Positions 1-11,037 of a DNA stretch of 64,000 nucleotides are shown here, piece by piece. Made by a program: the position numbers and the translations under genes. The stretch covers positions 87,093,508 through 87,157,507 of the forward strand of contig CM063501.1 of NCBI GenBank assembly GCA_032207245.1, read 5' to 3'. Source of the stretch: Pardosa pseudoannulata. Taxonomy: Eukaryota; Arthropoda; Arachnida; Araneae; Lycosidae. The stretch's first letter is position 1. The number at the start of each line of letters is the position of its first letter. The notes under the pieces were generated by a model. The model saw nothing but the letters and a program-made list of their open reading frames with translations, searched no databases and had not been told where the DNA came from.

Positions 1-100
1 ATTATTACTTTGACAGTTTGGTTCGTTTTCTCCGAATGTCTGCCTTTTTTATTCAGAATTCACTATTTTATACTTTTTAACACGTTTAATGTTAGACGCA
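1..100. repeat. Dispersed repeat, copy without the solo LTR
   Basis: This stretch matches 15075-15440, including the segment around TTTGACAGTTTGG and the later TATTTTATACT. Here the two halves are contiguous, whereas at 15.1 kb they are split by a 264-bp LTR. The copy therefore serves as the pre-insertion allele. Family unknown; the left end lies outside the window. Confidence 0.6.
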
Positions 101-226
101 TTTTCGATGGTTTTCCCATGGCGCCGACGTGAACTTTTCATTACGCGATGCATATTATGCTGAAATATTTGCAGCAGATAAAATAAGTTATAAAATCATG
201 CTTGAAGCAGTTTTCATGGTGGGATG

Positions 227-342
227 TCACCGGTGACCCCCATGGCAATCAATGTGTTATGTACTTTTATTATTTGCTGCGTCTCCTGTCACCGGTGGCC
301 CCCACAGAGCCGTACCCAAGTCGAGTGCCGGTCACCGGTGAC
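227..342. repeat. Three spaced GTCACCGGTGAC palindromes
   Basis: A 12-bp palindrome GTCACCGGTGAC followed by CCCC occurs at 227 and 331, with a one-base variant (GTCACCGGTGGC) at 288. Just downstream GATGCTGGCGC is repeated at 359 and 383. No gene is nearby. It could be a protein-binding array or a decayed GC-rich repeat. Confidence 0.5.
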
Positions 343-387
343 CCCCATAACAGTCAATGATGCTGGCGCCCACAACACTAATGATGC

Positions 388-505
388 TGGCGCTTACTAC
401 TTAAGGCTGATTCCGAACGGCTACGAACATCCATGCCACAATCGGTATTCGAACCCGTGAATATCGATACCGGAGAGCAAGGCCCAGACATTTAGCCGCC
501 GTTTT
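388..505 (-). mobile_element. Degenerate tRNA-derived SINE (family S1)
   Basis: Read on the minus strand it shows the S1 head with a B-box-like GGTTCGAATACC and the S1 body motif GTAGCCGTTCGGAATC. The 3' tail with AAACC repeats is missing and the A-box region is decayed. No target-site duplication was found. Confidence 0.6.
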
Positions 506-542
506 GCGCGCTTCAGTATGAATTTTGAAAACGTAGTCTTAA

Positions 543-1134
543 TCCTCCAAGTGGAACACACCGATTAAAAAAAGTCTCCAAAAATACGCTAGAGGTTTAT
601 TGTGTCAATGGCCAAAGCGTTCTATGATTTTTTACTTCCCTCTTTGTCGACTAGAAAGGAATGCAGGAAACCCACCCTCGTTATTGTCCCTTTACTTCCG
701 GTTATAAATAGGTATATAAATAGATATTATAGATTGTTAAATTTTAATACACATAAAGCTCGTCAAGTCTCGAAGATCATCCCATAAGAAATAATGGATT
801 CTAAAAGTACAAATAAAAATATTCTTTAAGAGAATTATTTATACTTTTTTACGAAAGTTATCCAAGATATTTAAGTGGTGCAATTAGAGATACATCTGTT
901 ACCGCAAACGAAATACTTCGAAATAGAGACTTACAAAGCCATGAAAAGCTATCAGCGTCTTTGTGCCTCAGGGAGTAGGGGTGCATCCCTCAATAAATGT
1001 CAGTCGAAGAGGGGTGCAGTTACTAAACAATCAACCTGACCTTCCTACCTCAAACACTGGCAGAAATGTACATTACATCCATTTTTTGAACGTTTTTGGA
1101 GGTCGAAAATTGTACGTGACAACCGCTTAGAGGG
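543..1134 (-). mobile_element. piggyBac-type MITE, copy 1
   Basis: The 592-bp element is flanked by TTAA at 539-542 and 1135-1138, the duplication made by piggyBac transposases. Its ends are inverted: the right end read inward begins CCCTCTAAGCGG and the left end begins TCCTCCAAGTGG. A second copy in the opposite orientation lies at 10386-11033. No transposase sequence is left, so it would have depended on an enzyme supplied in trans. Confidence 0.8.
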
Positions 1135-1138
1135 TTAA

Positions 1139-2204
1139 TAATAGGATAACGTTCTATGGGTTATGTAAACACTTTACAAGGTCGTTAGGTATTAATACTT
1201 ACGTATCGTTCTCAAAAGTTCCTGCTCGTTCATTAGGATATCTGTCCCGAACTAAAGTGAAACAAAAATCAGGTTACAAGAGTAGTCTTCTTTCTGGTTT
1301 GTGACACCCTCACACATTCCGGCGTCACCACGTTGTCCGCTAGAGCATCCAGTAGTCTTCCAAATTTCTCCACCGACCGTTACTATGCTGCGTTTTCTCG
1401 CCAGTGGCACCTGCGATGCGACGTGCACTTAGAAGGGTTTGGCCGAATGTGGTGGCCGAGTACTTGAGATCTGACCACCACCGACGGAATAATCTTTTAC
1501 AGCCTTCTGGCCATATGGGCCAAATTGCTGCTTGATCATCTAGGAGAAATTTTGTAATTAAAATAAACTATTAAAATATTATTCAGCAGTATATTTTTTA
1601 ATAGAAACGTATGTATTACTTGCTTTTTTTGTTTTAAAATGAATTTTTAAAAAGTACTCGTAAAAATAGTATAACGATCTACCGTTAGGATTATATGCTG
1701 TTCTAAGTGACATGAAAATAGTACGGCTGTGCTGATAACATCTGTTACCATATGGTTATAATCCTAAATCAATAAGAAAAGCCATGTCAGCCGTCGACAC
1801 AAGACCTCACCTTATAGAGGTCAAGATAATTATCACGGTTCGTAAATTGGGCCGAACACAGAAATAACCCGGTAGGCTTTTCTGGGTGGGTCAACCATCA
1901 AAAACCGCTGGGATTTCGATAAAAGTAGATTTTCAAACATGATTTGTGACATATTTCAAAAATTCTTAAATTACAATTATTTATATAAACTTTTAGGAGT
2001 TTTACCACTGTTTTTTAAAATGTTTTATTTTCGTGCTATTAATTTTAGTTTCATTTTGTAAGTATATCTGCCTATTTTAAAACTTTCTTCAGATATTTAG
2101 CTGCTAGTAAGAAGCATAACTCAAAATATGTATACAAATTTAAATAATAATTTGTAAAAATATATATGTATTTCATGATACAATATATGTATGGTATACC
2201 ATTA
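1139..2204. other. Unassigned stretch with a GC-richer block
   Basis: Mostly AT-rich. A block at about 1270-1545 is clearly GC-richer. Read on the minus strand it stays open for about 65 codons with a plausible composition (RRWWSD, GATGEKTQ), which suggests a fragment of some mobile-element gene. I do not recognise the family. Confidence 0.3.
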
Positions 2205-2231
2205 CATCTCTCTCTATCTATCTATCTATTT

Positions 2232-2282
<51 letters not shown>
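2205..2282. repeat. TCTA/TA microsatellite
   Basis: A short run of TCTA and CTCT units is followed by about 23 TA dinucleotides. It sits just left of a TA-embedded element, the same arrangement seen at 17.5-18.1 kb and 52.1-52.7 kb. Confidence 0.9.
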
Positions 2283-2290
<8 letters not shown>

Positions 2291-2298
2291 GTATATAA

Positions 2299-2733
2299 TG
2301 TAATAATATGGAGTTCCGGATGGGTGGTTGCAGTCATGGCCCATAAAAATGACACCTTTTTAGCCAAAGACATTTATTAAGATAACGTTGGAGGACGGGT
2401 TCCCACTTCATCATAGGGACAGAGCAAATTGAGGGATCAGCTAGCATGAAGTTACATGTAGAAGACCCTTAACACCTGGGCCAACATATCAGTCAAAATC
2501 TGTGGGGGAAAAATCTGCCTCCGACAGCGTGCATCTCTTTTTGTTAAGAAATTTCCTAACTTGTCCGCTAGGGCAATGTGGAGTTATAATTGATCAGACC
2601 CCCTTCTCTGAGGGCGTAAACTGTAGTCCCAGTGGTCTATTTAGGTTAGGGGTTAAAAAGGGGAATGCAAAAGGACGCGGTAATTTTTAACCCTTCACTT
2701 AAGTTTTGAAAACCCCTGAGAATTTTCCTTACA
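2299..2733 (+). mobile_element. TA-embedded element (family T), copy 1
   Basis: This 435-bp sequence is closely matched at 17569-17995 and, reversed, at 52231-52660. Ends are short inverted repeats, TATGTAA on the left and TTACATA on the right in the better copies. All copies abut TA-rich microsatellites. The interior carries conserved blocks such as CACTTCATCATAGGGACA and TTGTCCGCTAGGGC, with no coding capacity. It is probably a MITE or SINE whose target or by-product is TA repeats. Confidence 0.7.
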
Positions 2734-3289
2734 TAAATATAACATTAAACCATAATTCATGCAGCAAGTGAGGAGTTGAAAAACAGGTCTACCAGTCTTT
2801 CAGTCTAGCATAAAATAAAGCTAATTACTAATTTTTTAAAAACTAAATTTATTTATTTTCAGAAACTATGTCTCATTTTTAAATGTCAGAGTACCTATCA
2901 TCTTCCTGTCTGCAAAAAAAATTTTTGATGAACCTGCCTGTTTTGTTTGTGTGCATTATTTTAAAAAGCTCTTCATTATCACAGAGACTAACCCCTTGGC
3001 TTACAGGTATAAAACCATCGAAGCAAATTAAGCTATTTTTGTTTTAAAAATTTTTAAAAATATAGGTAACTTATATTTTCATATGTCAAACGTTTAAAGC
3101 AAGAAATTAGAACAACATTAGACATTAATAGACATTTACCCAGAAAAACCCTGGATGGCTGGGGTTTTGCAACCCTGATAACAAGTAGTTTATGGATTTC
3201 ATATCTTACTACCTACTATTTTGTGTTTATATAAGTTTGTGTTGTTGGTGTTTTAAAACCAATAACCTTATCCTGACTTTCGCAGACAA
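2734..3289. other. Unassigned AT-rich stretch
   Basis: No reading frame, inverted termini or repeat shared with the rest of the window was seen here. Confidence 0.4.
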
Positions 3290-4010
3290 AGTTTGAAGAT
3301 CTTCTTTTTCTTCAGTGGCATGACAGCCCAGGAGGGGCTCTGGCCTTCTCAATAAGCTTTTTCCCAGACATCCTTCTGGAGGCCAAATTCTTCCAGTTTT
3401 TTACTTTAAATGGCTGAAGGTCTCTTTCCAGGCAGTCTCTAAATCTCAGGTTGGGTCTTCGCGTTCCTGTAGGTTTTGCATCGAAGAGTTTTTTGTTGTT
3501 CGGTCATTGTCCATTCTGATTAGATGGCCTGCACACTTTATTCTTTGCAATTTGATGAAATTTATTATGCCAGGTTCATTATATAAATTATATACTTATA
3601 AACTTGATCTATTGAACCATTTATTAATTTTTTGTGTTGTTCCTCCAAATAGACTTCTAAGGATTTTTCTTTCAAAGGTCGCCAGTATCTTTTCATCTGA
3701 CAAACTTGTTGTCCAGGTTTTACATGTATACGTTAAAACTGATCTTATTAGACATTTATTTGCATATAAAAACATTTATTTGCTATCATATCTCTCTTGT
3801 GGATCTCTGTCGTAACATCCTTTTTGTTGTTTACCTCAGATCCTAAATAGGTGATGCAATCAACCACCTCAAATTTATATCCTTCCATTTCTAGATGTTC
3901 ACTTACATGCCCAGTTATTGTGCAGGGCATATATTGTGTCTTATTTTCATTTACTCCAAAGCCCATCTTAAGAGCTTCTTTCTGTCATTGGATAATAAAT
4001 CATTGAACAC
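3290..4010 (-). pseudogene. RTE-like LINE reverse transcriptase C-terminal remnant
   Basis: On the minus strand a broken frame resembles the end of a non-LTR retrotransposon reverse transcriptase. 3966-3748 gives VNENKTQYM and CITYLGSEVN, matching the region after the YADD motif in the relative at 32427-33375. Frameshifts follow, then PNLRFRDCLERDL-like sequence and a 3' end in TGAAGAAGAAGA, close to the end of the 32-kb copy. The catalytic YADD segment itself is missing. It is a 5'-truncated, dead insertion of the same RTE-like family, inferred from shared motifs and 3' end rather than from a database match. Confidence 0.75.
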
Positions 4011-4450
4011 TTCAAAGAGATAAATGAATCCACCTAACACCTTTGAAATAGTTATTCAATACAAAACTTTAGTTATGAAAAATATTTATAGGAGTTATTA
4101 TTAATAATTGTAGGTTTTATTAAGATATTTATTCATTACAGGATAATATATTAAAAATACCCTTTTAAATTTTCAGTCTTAGTAATATTTCACAGTTCAG
4201 TGAGACAGAAATTTCTCCCATCTCAAGAGTCTACTGTCATCTTATTCTGGTAATGTCTGAGAATATTTTATTTTATATCACACCAAATAAATTTAATCCG
4301 GCACTAGTAAAGTTTATTTTTAGAAATCTAGTGCTCTCATATCGGTGAATTTGCTGAGGAACTAAATTTAATAGAAAAAAAATCATTGTTAATAAAGCTC
4401 AGATCTCTTAAAATAGTTGAGTTTTGAAAACTCATGTCAGAATTTTAATA
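4011..4450. other. Unassigned AT-rich stretch
   Basis: No recognisable coding sequence or repeat boundary between the LINE remnant and the Tigger-type MITE. Confidence 0.4.
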
Positions 4451-5085
4451 CAGTTTACTCCGCTTAATGTGATCGCGGTTAATGTTATCAATCGCTTATT
4501 GTAATCGAAATAACTTAGTCCCGATTTTCTCTATTCTCTTGTATGTTAATATTGTTTTATGTGATCATTACGTCAGGTTAATGTTATCAGTTCTCGAACC
4601 TCTTTTAATTGGCAAAGGAGTATTCAGAATCTATTCAGAAGGAACCGATCCTTTATTTTTCTTCACTGTTTTTTGAATTTTTGAAAATACTCCCTCTTCC
4701 AACTAGGGAAATGGGGAATGAACAAAAGAGTGGGAATTAACACGTTCCTGAAATTTTTCAGAAATACGCACACCCTGCTGGTGGTCAGTGTTTGTCAGAT
4801 AAGCAGATGGCAACACATTACTATCGGAACTGAGAAGGAGCGTATTCACATTTTATGCCTTGCTCGCTTACATACAGCTTGTCGATAAGGGAGCCAGAAA
4901 GAAAATGATTTAACATTAAAACAAAAGATCGAAATTTTAAATCGTTATGACAGGTTGATTATGATTACGATTAATTTATCAATGATTTCTTAGAAAAATT
5001 GTAGACAGTCAACAATTGGTCATTTTTTTAATTATGCATACAATTCTTATGTTTTAAAGGATAATATACATAAATGCTCCTGCAT
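4451..5085 (+). mobile_element. Tigger-type MITE (family A), copy 1, 3' truncated
   Basis: It begins after a TA with CAGTTTACTCCGCTTAATG, a variant of the family terminus CAGTGGACTCCGCTTAATG. It follows the family through the block that in better copies encodes a pogo-type helix-turn-helix start (KRNDLTLKQKIEILNR). The right inverted terminus is missing; similarity ends near 5085. Other copies are at 18.7, 44.7, 53.8, 55.5 and 59.2-62.6 kb. Confidence 0.8.
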
Positions 5086-5490
5086 TTAAAAAAACACAAT
5101 TTAAAACGTTGTCTTTCCAAGAAAATTACAAAAAATACAAAGATAATATAAATTTTTATTGCAATTTTGGATTTTGATAATATTGCAGAAAATAGTCTAA
5201 TATTGTATTATTACAAGCACATCGGCTGTTTTTATCTTTCTTTTCGAATTCCCACTTCATAATCTGAATATGAATACGCTGTCGGAAAGCGGCACACAAG
5301 GAAGAGATAAGTCGTAAGTGATAAGTAGAAAAAACATATATATTTTATACTTGAATAAGTAAGTGCCCTAGCTTACAATCCCATGTAAATGATAAATATC
5401 AATAAAACGATTTTTTTTTCACATTGTTAATTTCAATTTCTCGACTGCATTCGAGTGCGAAAAATTATAGCAATATAAAGTACAACGCCG
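5086..5490. other. Unassigned stretch before the satellite
   Basis: AT-rich. Near 5440-5465 the text CTCGACTGCATTCGAGTGCG resembles the CTCGAG-rich part of the following satellite, so this may be a decayed edge of the array. Confidence 0.35.
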
Positions 5491-6811
5491 CTCGAATTAT
5501 CTCGAGTGTGCACAGTTTGGCCAGTTTAGAACACTCGAGTTAACTCGAGCGTTCACGTTAAGGGGTTAACGAGACTAGTAAGACAAATAAAAATATTTGT
5601 AGAGTTCTGTTTATCACAATGAGTGTGAACATTTACAAACAGAAGTAATTCAAGTAAACGTTAGTTTTTCATTACTTACTAAACAATATATCAACATAAA
5701 TCAATATAAAATATCCATATGAATTATTCAAATGTTATTGATTCTGTTATCATTGCTCGAATTATCTCGAGTGTGCACAGTTTGGCCAGTTTAGAACACT
5801 CGAGTTAAATCGAGCGTGCACGTTAAGGGGTTAACGAGACTAGTAACACAAATAAAAATATTTGTAGAGCTCTGTTTATCACAATGAGTGTGAACATTTA
5901 AAAACAGAAGTAATTCAAGTAAAAGTTAGTTTTTCATTACTTACTAAACAATATATTAACATAAATCAATATAAAATAACCCTATGAATTATTCAAATGT
6001 TATTGATTCTGTTATCATCGCTCGAATTATCTCGAGTGTGCACAGTTTGGCCAGTTTAGCACACTCGAGTTAACTCGAGTGTGCACGTTAAGGGGTTAAC
6101 GAGACTAGTAAGACAAATAAAAATATTTGTACAGTTCTGTTTATCACAGTGAGTGTTAACATTTACAAACAGAAGTAATTCAAGTAAAAGTTAGTTTTTC
6201 ATTACTTACTAAACAATATATTAACATAAATCAATATAAAATATCCATATGAATTATTCAAATGTTATTGATTCTGTTATCATCGCTCGAATTATCTCGA
6301 GTGTGCACAGTTTGGCCAGTTTAGCATACTCGAGTTAACTCGAGCGTGCACGTTAAGGGGTTAACGAGACTAGTAAGACAAATAAAAATATTTGTAGAGT
6401 TCTGTTTATCACAATGAGTGTGAACATTTACAAACAGAAGTAATTCAAGTAAAAGTTAGTTTTTCATTACTTACTAAACAATATATTAACATAAATCAAT
6501 ATAAAATATCCATATGAATTATTCAAATGTTATTGATTCTGTTATCATCACTCGAATTATCTCGAGTGTGCACAGTTTGGCCAGTTTAGCACACTCGAGT
6601 TAACTCGAGTGTGCACGTTAAGGGGTTAACGAGACTAGTAAGACAAATAAAAATATTTGTAGAGTTCTGTTTATCACAATGAGTGTGAACATTTACAAAC
6701 AGAAGTAATCCAAGTAAAAGTTAGTTTTTCATTACTTACTAAACAATATATTAACATAAATCGATATAAAATATCCATGTGAATTATTCAAATGTTATTG
6801 ATTCTGTTATC
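5491..6811. repeat. 265-bp tandem satellite, five copies
   Basis: Copies start at 5491, 5756, 6021, 6286 and 6551, exactly 265 bp apart, and differ at only a few positions; the last stops at about 6811. Each begins with a palindrome-rich block: CTCGAGTGTGCAC, then ACACTCGAG, then the 16-bp palindrome CTCGAGTTAACTCGAG (one base off in copy 2), then CGTTAAGGGGTTAACG. The rest of each unit is AT-rich and non-coding. The uniform period and near identity point to recent amplification or homogenisation. Confidence 0.95.
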
Positions 6812-7346
6812 TTTACATTTACCTTTAGCAAACTATATCTTTGGCATTTTAATGAACTAGCATGTAGATTGAAAATTATTCTTGTCAGCTTATAATTCAT
6901 GTAAAATTTATGTGTATTGCTTGATTGCACTAGAAAGATTGATCAGGTACTAGAAGAATATAAATTTTAGTTAAAATATGTTACATAAATCAGTTAGATA
7001 TCGGATGAATTCTTCTCCATCTGGATTAACATTTTGATTACTACTGTCAAAATTTATGTTAGAGTGTCAGATCTATCTATTTTGGGAATGATTGATCATT
7101 TAGTGACATTTGAATTCCTAAAACTTTAAATTGTGATCAAATCCAAGGCACTCCTTATGTGTGATGAAAATGAAAGAAAATATTTTTACCTTTCACACAG
7201 GACAGTATTTTCTTTTATTTTGTTGTTTATATTTAGATGAATTTTTTTAAAGCTTCTTTTCATCTGTTGATGTTCTCATTAATCCATTTATGAAATTATG
7301 CTATTAAAATTATGCCACCATAACTAGATGTTGCTCCAATATAATC
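6812..7346. other. Unassigned AT-rich stretch
   Basis: Nothing identified between the satellite and the Mutator-like fragment. The reading frame of that fragment may extend a little upstream of 7347. Confidence 0.35.
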
Positions 7347-7433
7347 CAGATAGCTGTTAATAAAGCTGTTTCAATTTTTAATGAGGGTCAAGTACATCGA
7401 TTAAGAGTCATTATTGAACTTGGTTTCAAAATA
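7347..7433 (+). pseudogene. Mutator-like transposon protein fragment, copy 1
   Basis: A 29-codon open stretch reads QIAVNKAVSIFNEGQVHRLR and continues to a GFKI motif also found at 7919. Proteins with an AV-x-FN-x-G motif followed by a LG/MG-F motif and a basic Lys/Arg-rich tail occur in arthropod transposons annotated as Mutator-like transposase domain proteins. The resemblance is to that general pattern, recalled rather than searched. The frame is lost after 7433 where LTR-like DNA begins. Confidence 0.35.
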
Positions 7434-7439
7434 GTGTTA

Positions 7440-7880
7440 CCAATTTATGAAGCGTAGCGTTCGTGGATTAAGTAGACTTTGAATTAAGACAGCAAAGATA
7501 ACAGCACTTTATTCGTAATGCAGGGAAAACACGAATACAGCAGCCAACACCGCGAGAACTGGCTAGCGATAACTCTTAGCGCCAAACAACGTAGGTCTTT
7601 ACCTCTACAAATTTCTCAGCTAACTCAACCTCGATCAGGATCTTCAGGATCTTCAGGATGGTAGTTCAACTGGATTGCCTGGACCAAGCCCTCTAAACCA
7701 GAGATTTCTAACAGTAAGCATAAAATGACAACGAGCAGAAAATAAAACAACTAAAAAGAGGAAAGAGGGGATAGGGAGGTGGATTCGTGAGTTCTAGACA
7801 CAAAACTAGAGAGTAGAAAGTTTAGGGATAGAAATAAAACGCATATTTTTGCGGCCAGGGACATCCGTACAAAAACCATG
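7440..7880 (-). mobile_element. Candidate solo LTR or LTR fragment
   Basis: The block is GC-richer than its surroundings and is bounded by TGTTACC on the left and CCGTACA on the right, compatible with TG...CA LTR ends. On the minus strand an AATAAA signal (in ACGAATAAAGTGCTG) lies near one end, as in an LTR R region. A matching target-site duplication was not found, so the LTR call is tentative. Confidence 0.4.
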
Positions 7881-7918
7881 AAGAAAACATTATTATATAA
7901 CATTATATAACATTAGTT

Positions 7919-8123
7919 GATAGACTGAGAGTTATGATTGAACTTGGTTTCAAAATAGGTAATAATGTAAAACCCTTTGCATATAACAATGATCAACAGC
8001 TTATTTCTCCTGAGGAGATGAGTACATTAGAGGCTCGAAAAGCAATAAAAAAAAGCCAAAACTGCTGCAAAAGTAAAAACATTAGTAGAAGATGGAATAA
8101 TGTGTGTAACTGAACAATTTTAA
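7919..8123 (+). pseudogene. Mutator-like transposon protein fragment, copy 2
   Basis: The frame opens with DRLRVMIELGFKIGNNVKPF, repeating the RLRV-x-IELGFKI motif of copy 1 with synonymous and conservative differences. It continues through an acidic/basic segment (ISPEEMSTLEARKAIKK). An extra A in a run near 8045 shifts the frame, after which A-K-T-A-A-K-V-K-T-L and a terminal TEQF then stop at 8121-8123 restore a sensible C-terminus. The two fragments look like two members of one family rather than one gene split by an insertion, because their codons differ. Confidence 0.35.
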
Positions 8124-9239
8124 AGTACCTTGAAATAATTTTTATAAAAATATATACAATTCTAGCTTAAAATGCGTTTTACTCAAAATGATGTTTTTTT
8201 GAATTTGCACGCACTCTAAATAAAAATCTACTGTATATATTGTTTTAAAATTTTCAAGGTAAGTACGTTATAGCAGTACAACATTATAGAAGTACAGTTA
8301 AACTCTACCTACTTTTTCATAGTTTTTCAATTTTATTTGGTATTTGGAGATTTTTTATTGAAATTTTTGTATGCTATTTTACATTTTTGAAAAAATTCAT
8401 GCTGTTGGAGAAAAAGTTTTGAACAAATTTTAAAATGAAAGAAATAATAATAATAAATGAAAATAAAAAAATAAAAAATGAAAATAGTAGATAATTTTTA
8501 AAAAATGAAATAAGTAGAGATTCGTGTCTAATAATATGAGTTTACAAAAATGCAAAAATTATTATTAAAACACATAATATATCGTTGTAAACCTGCGCGC
8601 AGTGTGTCAGCAAAAATATGAAAATTTAGAAACAAGCCCTTACATTTCGTTCCATAAAAATTTTCTTAGTTAACAAAGAAAATATTAAGTTTATATATAT
8701 AATTAAAAAATTATAGAGTGCAAATGCTGAAAAGTTGATTCAATTTAAATAGTAATAATATAAGTTATGCAAAGCCGAAATACAAAAAAAATTCTAGCTT
8801 TTAAGGTTGCTTAAAAGTGATCACTCCTCTTAAACATATTAACGTTGTGTTTTGTTAAGTTAGTTATTGTTAACGCAATTTAGTTTCGCTCATTACGCGT
8901 CATCATATAACTATTTATTAACGTTTTGGCAGATAGAAGCACCATAGAAGAGGTGTCAGTATAAACTTAACATTTTTATTTCTTTTGTTTGTCCTATTAC
9001 TGCACCATATCCAACACGGATACCATTTTTCATTTGTGGTGGGACACACACACACACACTAAATATTATGTTCTTATTTCTAATTCATTTCAGCTTAGAA
9101 TCTAATTTCGATCACTTATGCGTAAAAATTGTTTTATCATATCCTAAAAACGCACAAATGAATTTTTTTCGGGAGTTTGGACGTAAGTTTACACACAGTA
9201 ATTACAGGATAGCAGGTTGAGGCTCTCAACAGGCTGAAC
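8124..9239. other. Unassigned AT-rich stretch
   Basis: Very AT-rich with a short CA run at about 9047-9058. No reading frame or terminal repeats were identified. Confidence 0.45.
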
Positions 9240-9740
9240 GTCGGTTCGGTCGTGCGGCCGTTATTTTGCTGGACGTCTATGCTGGCGTGCCGATCATACG
9301 CATGCGGGTTCGGGAATCAATTGCTGCCCCGGGCTCTCCGGCTTGCTCACAGGATCTCGAAGTCCATCCACTCTTGAACCTAGACATCGAGTCCTTTTCA
9401 CAATTTTCTTCCATAACTTTACATATCGGTTCAACGCCCCTTTTTTTTCTCTGTCCCAATCACTTGTTAGGGAAATTTTCCCACGTCTGCACCACCTTCG
9501 GGTGTGCAGTTGGGCTCATTAAAATAGTCCCTTTTGTGAAAGTTGACATTATTGCTTAACCCCTGCCCCCATATCTCACGGCTGCATCCCTGCCTGAACT
9601 TGACCGTTATACTTGTGCTATTCCGTGAGCTATAACTCCTCCGCAGGGGTCCCCATTAAAACTCGAAGTCAACAGCTGCACCTAAATTCTTCTTGAAGAT
9701 TTAGTTCACAACTGTGTATGCACGTGCTGACCATCGTGAG
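9240..9740 (-). repeat. LTR-like dispersed repeat, reversed copy
   Basis: The minus strand matches 25990-26520 on the plus strand: GCACGTGCAT, GGGGACCCCTGC, GGGGCTAA/GGGGTTAA, TAATGAGCCCA, CCCGAAG and GTGGGAAAATTTCCC occur in the same order. Both copies are GC-richer than their surroundings. Its short open frames on either strand are probably incidental. An LTR or internal leader of a retrotransposon is the likeliest source. Confidence 0.55.
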
Positions 9741-10381
9741 AAAGTACATCAGTACAGTTAACCCAAACAAATGTAAAATCTGCTTTATCTTAATATATTT
9801 CTTTGGATGTATGACACAATATGTCCCACAAAAACTGTGCAATGAAACTCCATACAACTAAAGTCATTCTCTTTTTATAAAAAAAGTATTGATTACCCAA
9901 CAATTGTGAGAAAATACTGAAGTAATTTTTCTACTATTTTATTAGTGACATGTGCTTTTAAAGACCATCATTAATCTTCTTATTCTTTTAACTGAACCCC
10001 GTAATTTTATCGGTGTTAAGCCTGTCAACAAAGCCTGTTACGCAACGATAATATAAAAATTAATGTCTGTCCTTGAAAACGTAAAGAAAATATTCTTCGT
10101 TTTACAACAATGTAGTGTGCTTGATTCAAATATGAGCGACAGGGCAATAAAAAGCTGTCAAAATTCATTGGGTAACAGAAATAATTTTAAACTGCTATGT
10201 ATTTCTTGAATGCAAAAAAGAAACAATCCCTGTGCCTAAATAATAAATTAAATATTACTAAGAGATAAAATTGAATCATAGATAGTTTTTAAACAAATGC
10301 TTATTGTATGATGATAACATCGTAATAATCCTTACTTTTAAATTGTTTGTTTATATTCATTAAGCATTAAAGTTAAACCCG
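9741..10381. other. Unassigned AT-rich stretch
   Basis: No coding or repeat structure recognised. Confidence 0.4.
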
Positions 10382-10385
10382 TTAA

Positions 10386-11033
10386 CCCTCTAAGCGGTTC
10401 GCACGTACAATTCCGCCGGTTGTTAGTACAATTTTCGACCTCCAAAAACGTTCCGAAAATGAATGTATTGTACATTTCTGATAGTGCTTTCCCCCATGGA
10501 GTTTTGAGGTAGGAGGGTCAGGTCAATTGTTTAAGAACTGCACCCCTCTTTGACTGACATTTATTGAGGGATGCACCCCTACCCCCAGAGGCACAAAGAC
10601 TCTGATAGCTTGTCATGGCTTTGTCAATCTCTATTTCGAAGTATTTCGTTTGCGGTAACAGATGTATATCAAATTGCACCACTTAAATATCTTGGATGAC
10701 TTTCGTAAAAAAATATAAATAATTCTCTTAAAAAATATTTTTATTCGTACTTTTAGAATTCATTATTTCTAATGGAATGATCTTCGAGACTTGACGAGCT
10801 TTATGTGTATTAAAAATTAACAATCTATAATGTCTATCTATATATCTATTTATAACCGGAAGTAAAGGGACAATAACGAGGGTGGGTTTCCCGTATTCCA
10901 ATCTAGTCGACAAAAGGTGAAGTAAAAAATCATAGAACACGTTGGTCGCTGACACAATAAAACTAGCGTAAACTTAGCGTATTTTTGGAGACTTTTTTTC
11001 CTCTGTGTGTTCCACTCGGAGGGTTAAATATTT
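10386..11033 (+). mobile_element. piggyBac-type MITE, copy 2
   Basis: TTAA at 10382-10385 and 11034-11037 flanks a 648-bp element that begins CCCTCTAAGCGG and ends CCACTCGGAGGG, so the termini are inverted repeats. It matches copy 1 (543-1134) in opposite orientation over nearly its full length, including GTCAAGTCTCGAAGATCAT-type sequence and a shared CACCCCT block. It is non-coding. Confidence 0.85.
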
Positions 11034-11037
11034 AGTA

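Noticed and set aside
1270..1545. Retrotransposon gene fragment on the minus strand
   Set aside because: The frame is open for about 65 codons with plausible composition, but I cannot match it to any family, so it is listed only as unassigned.
5491..6811. CRISPR array
   Set aside because: Units are 265 bp, directly tandem and without distinct spacers; the genome is evidently animal.
9266..9559. 97-codon frame on the plus strand
   Set aside because: It runs antisense through a dispersed repeat and is not preserved in the copy at 26 kb.
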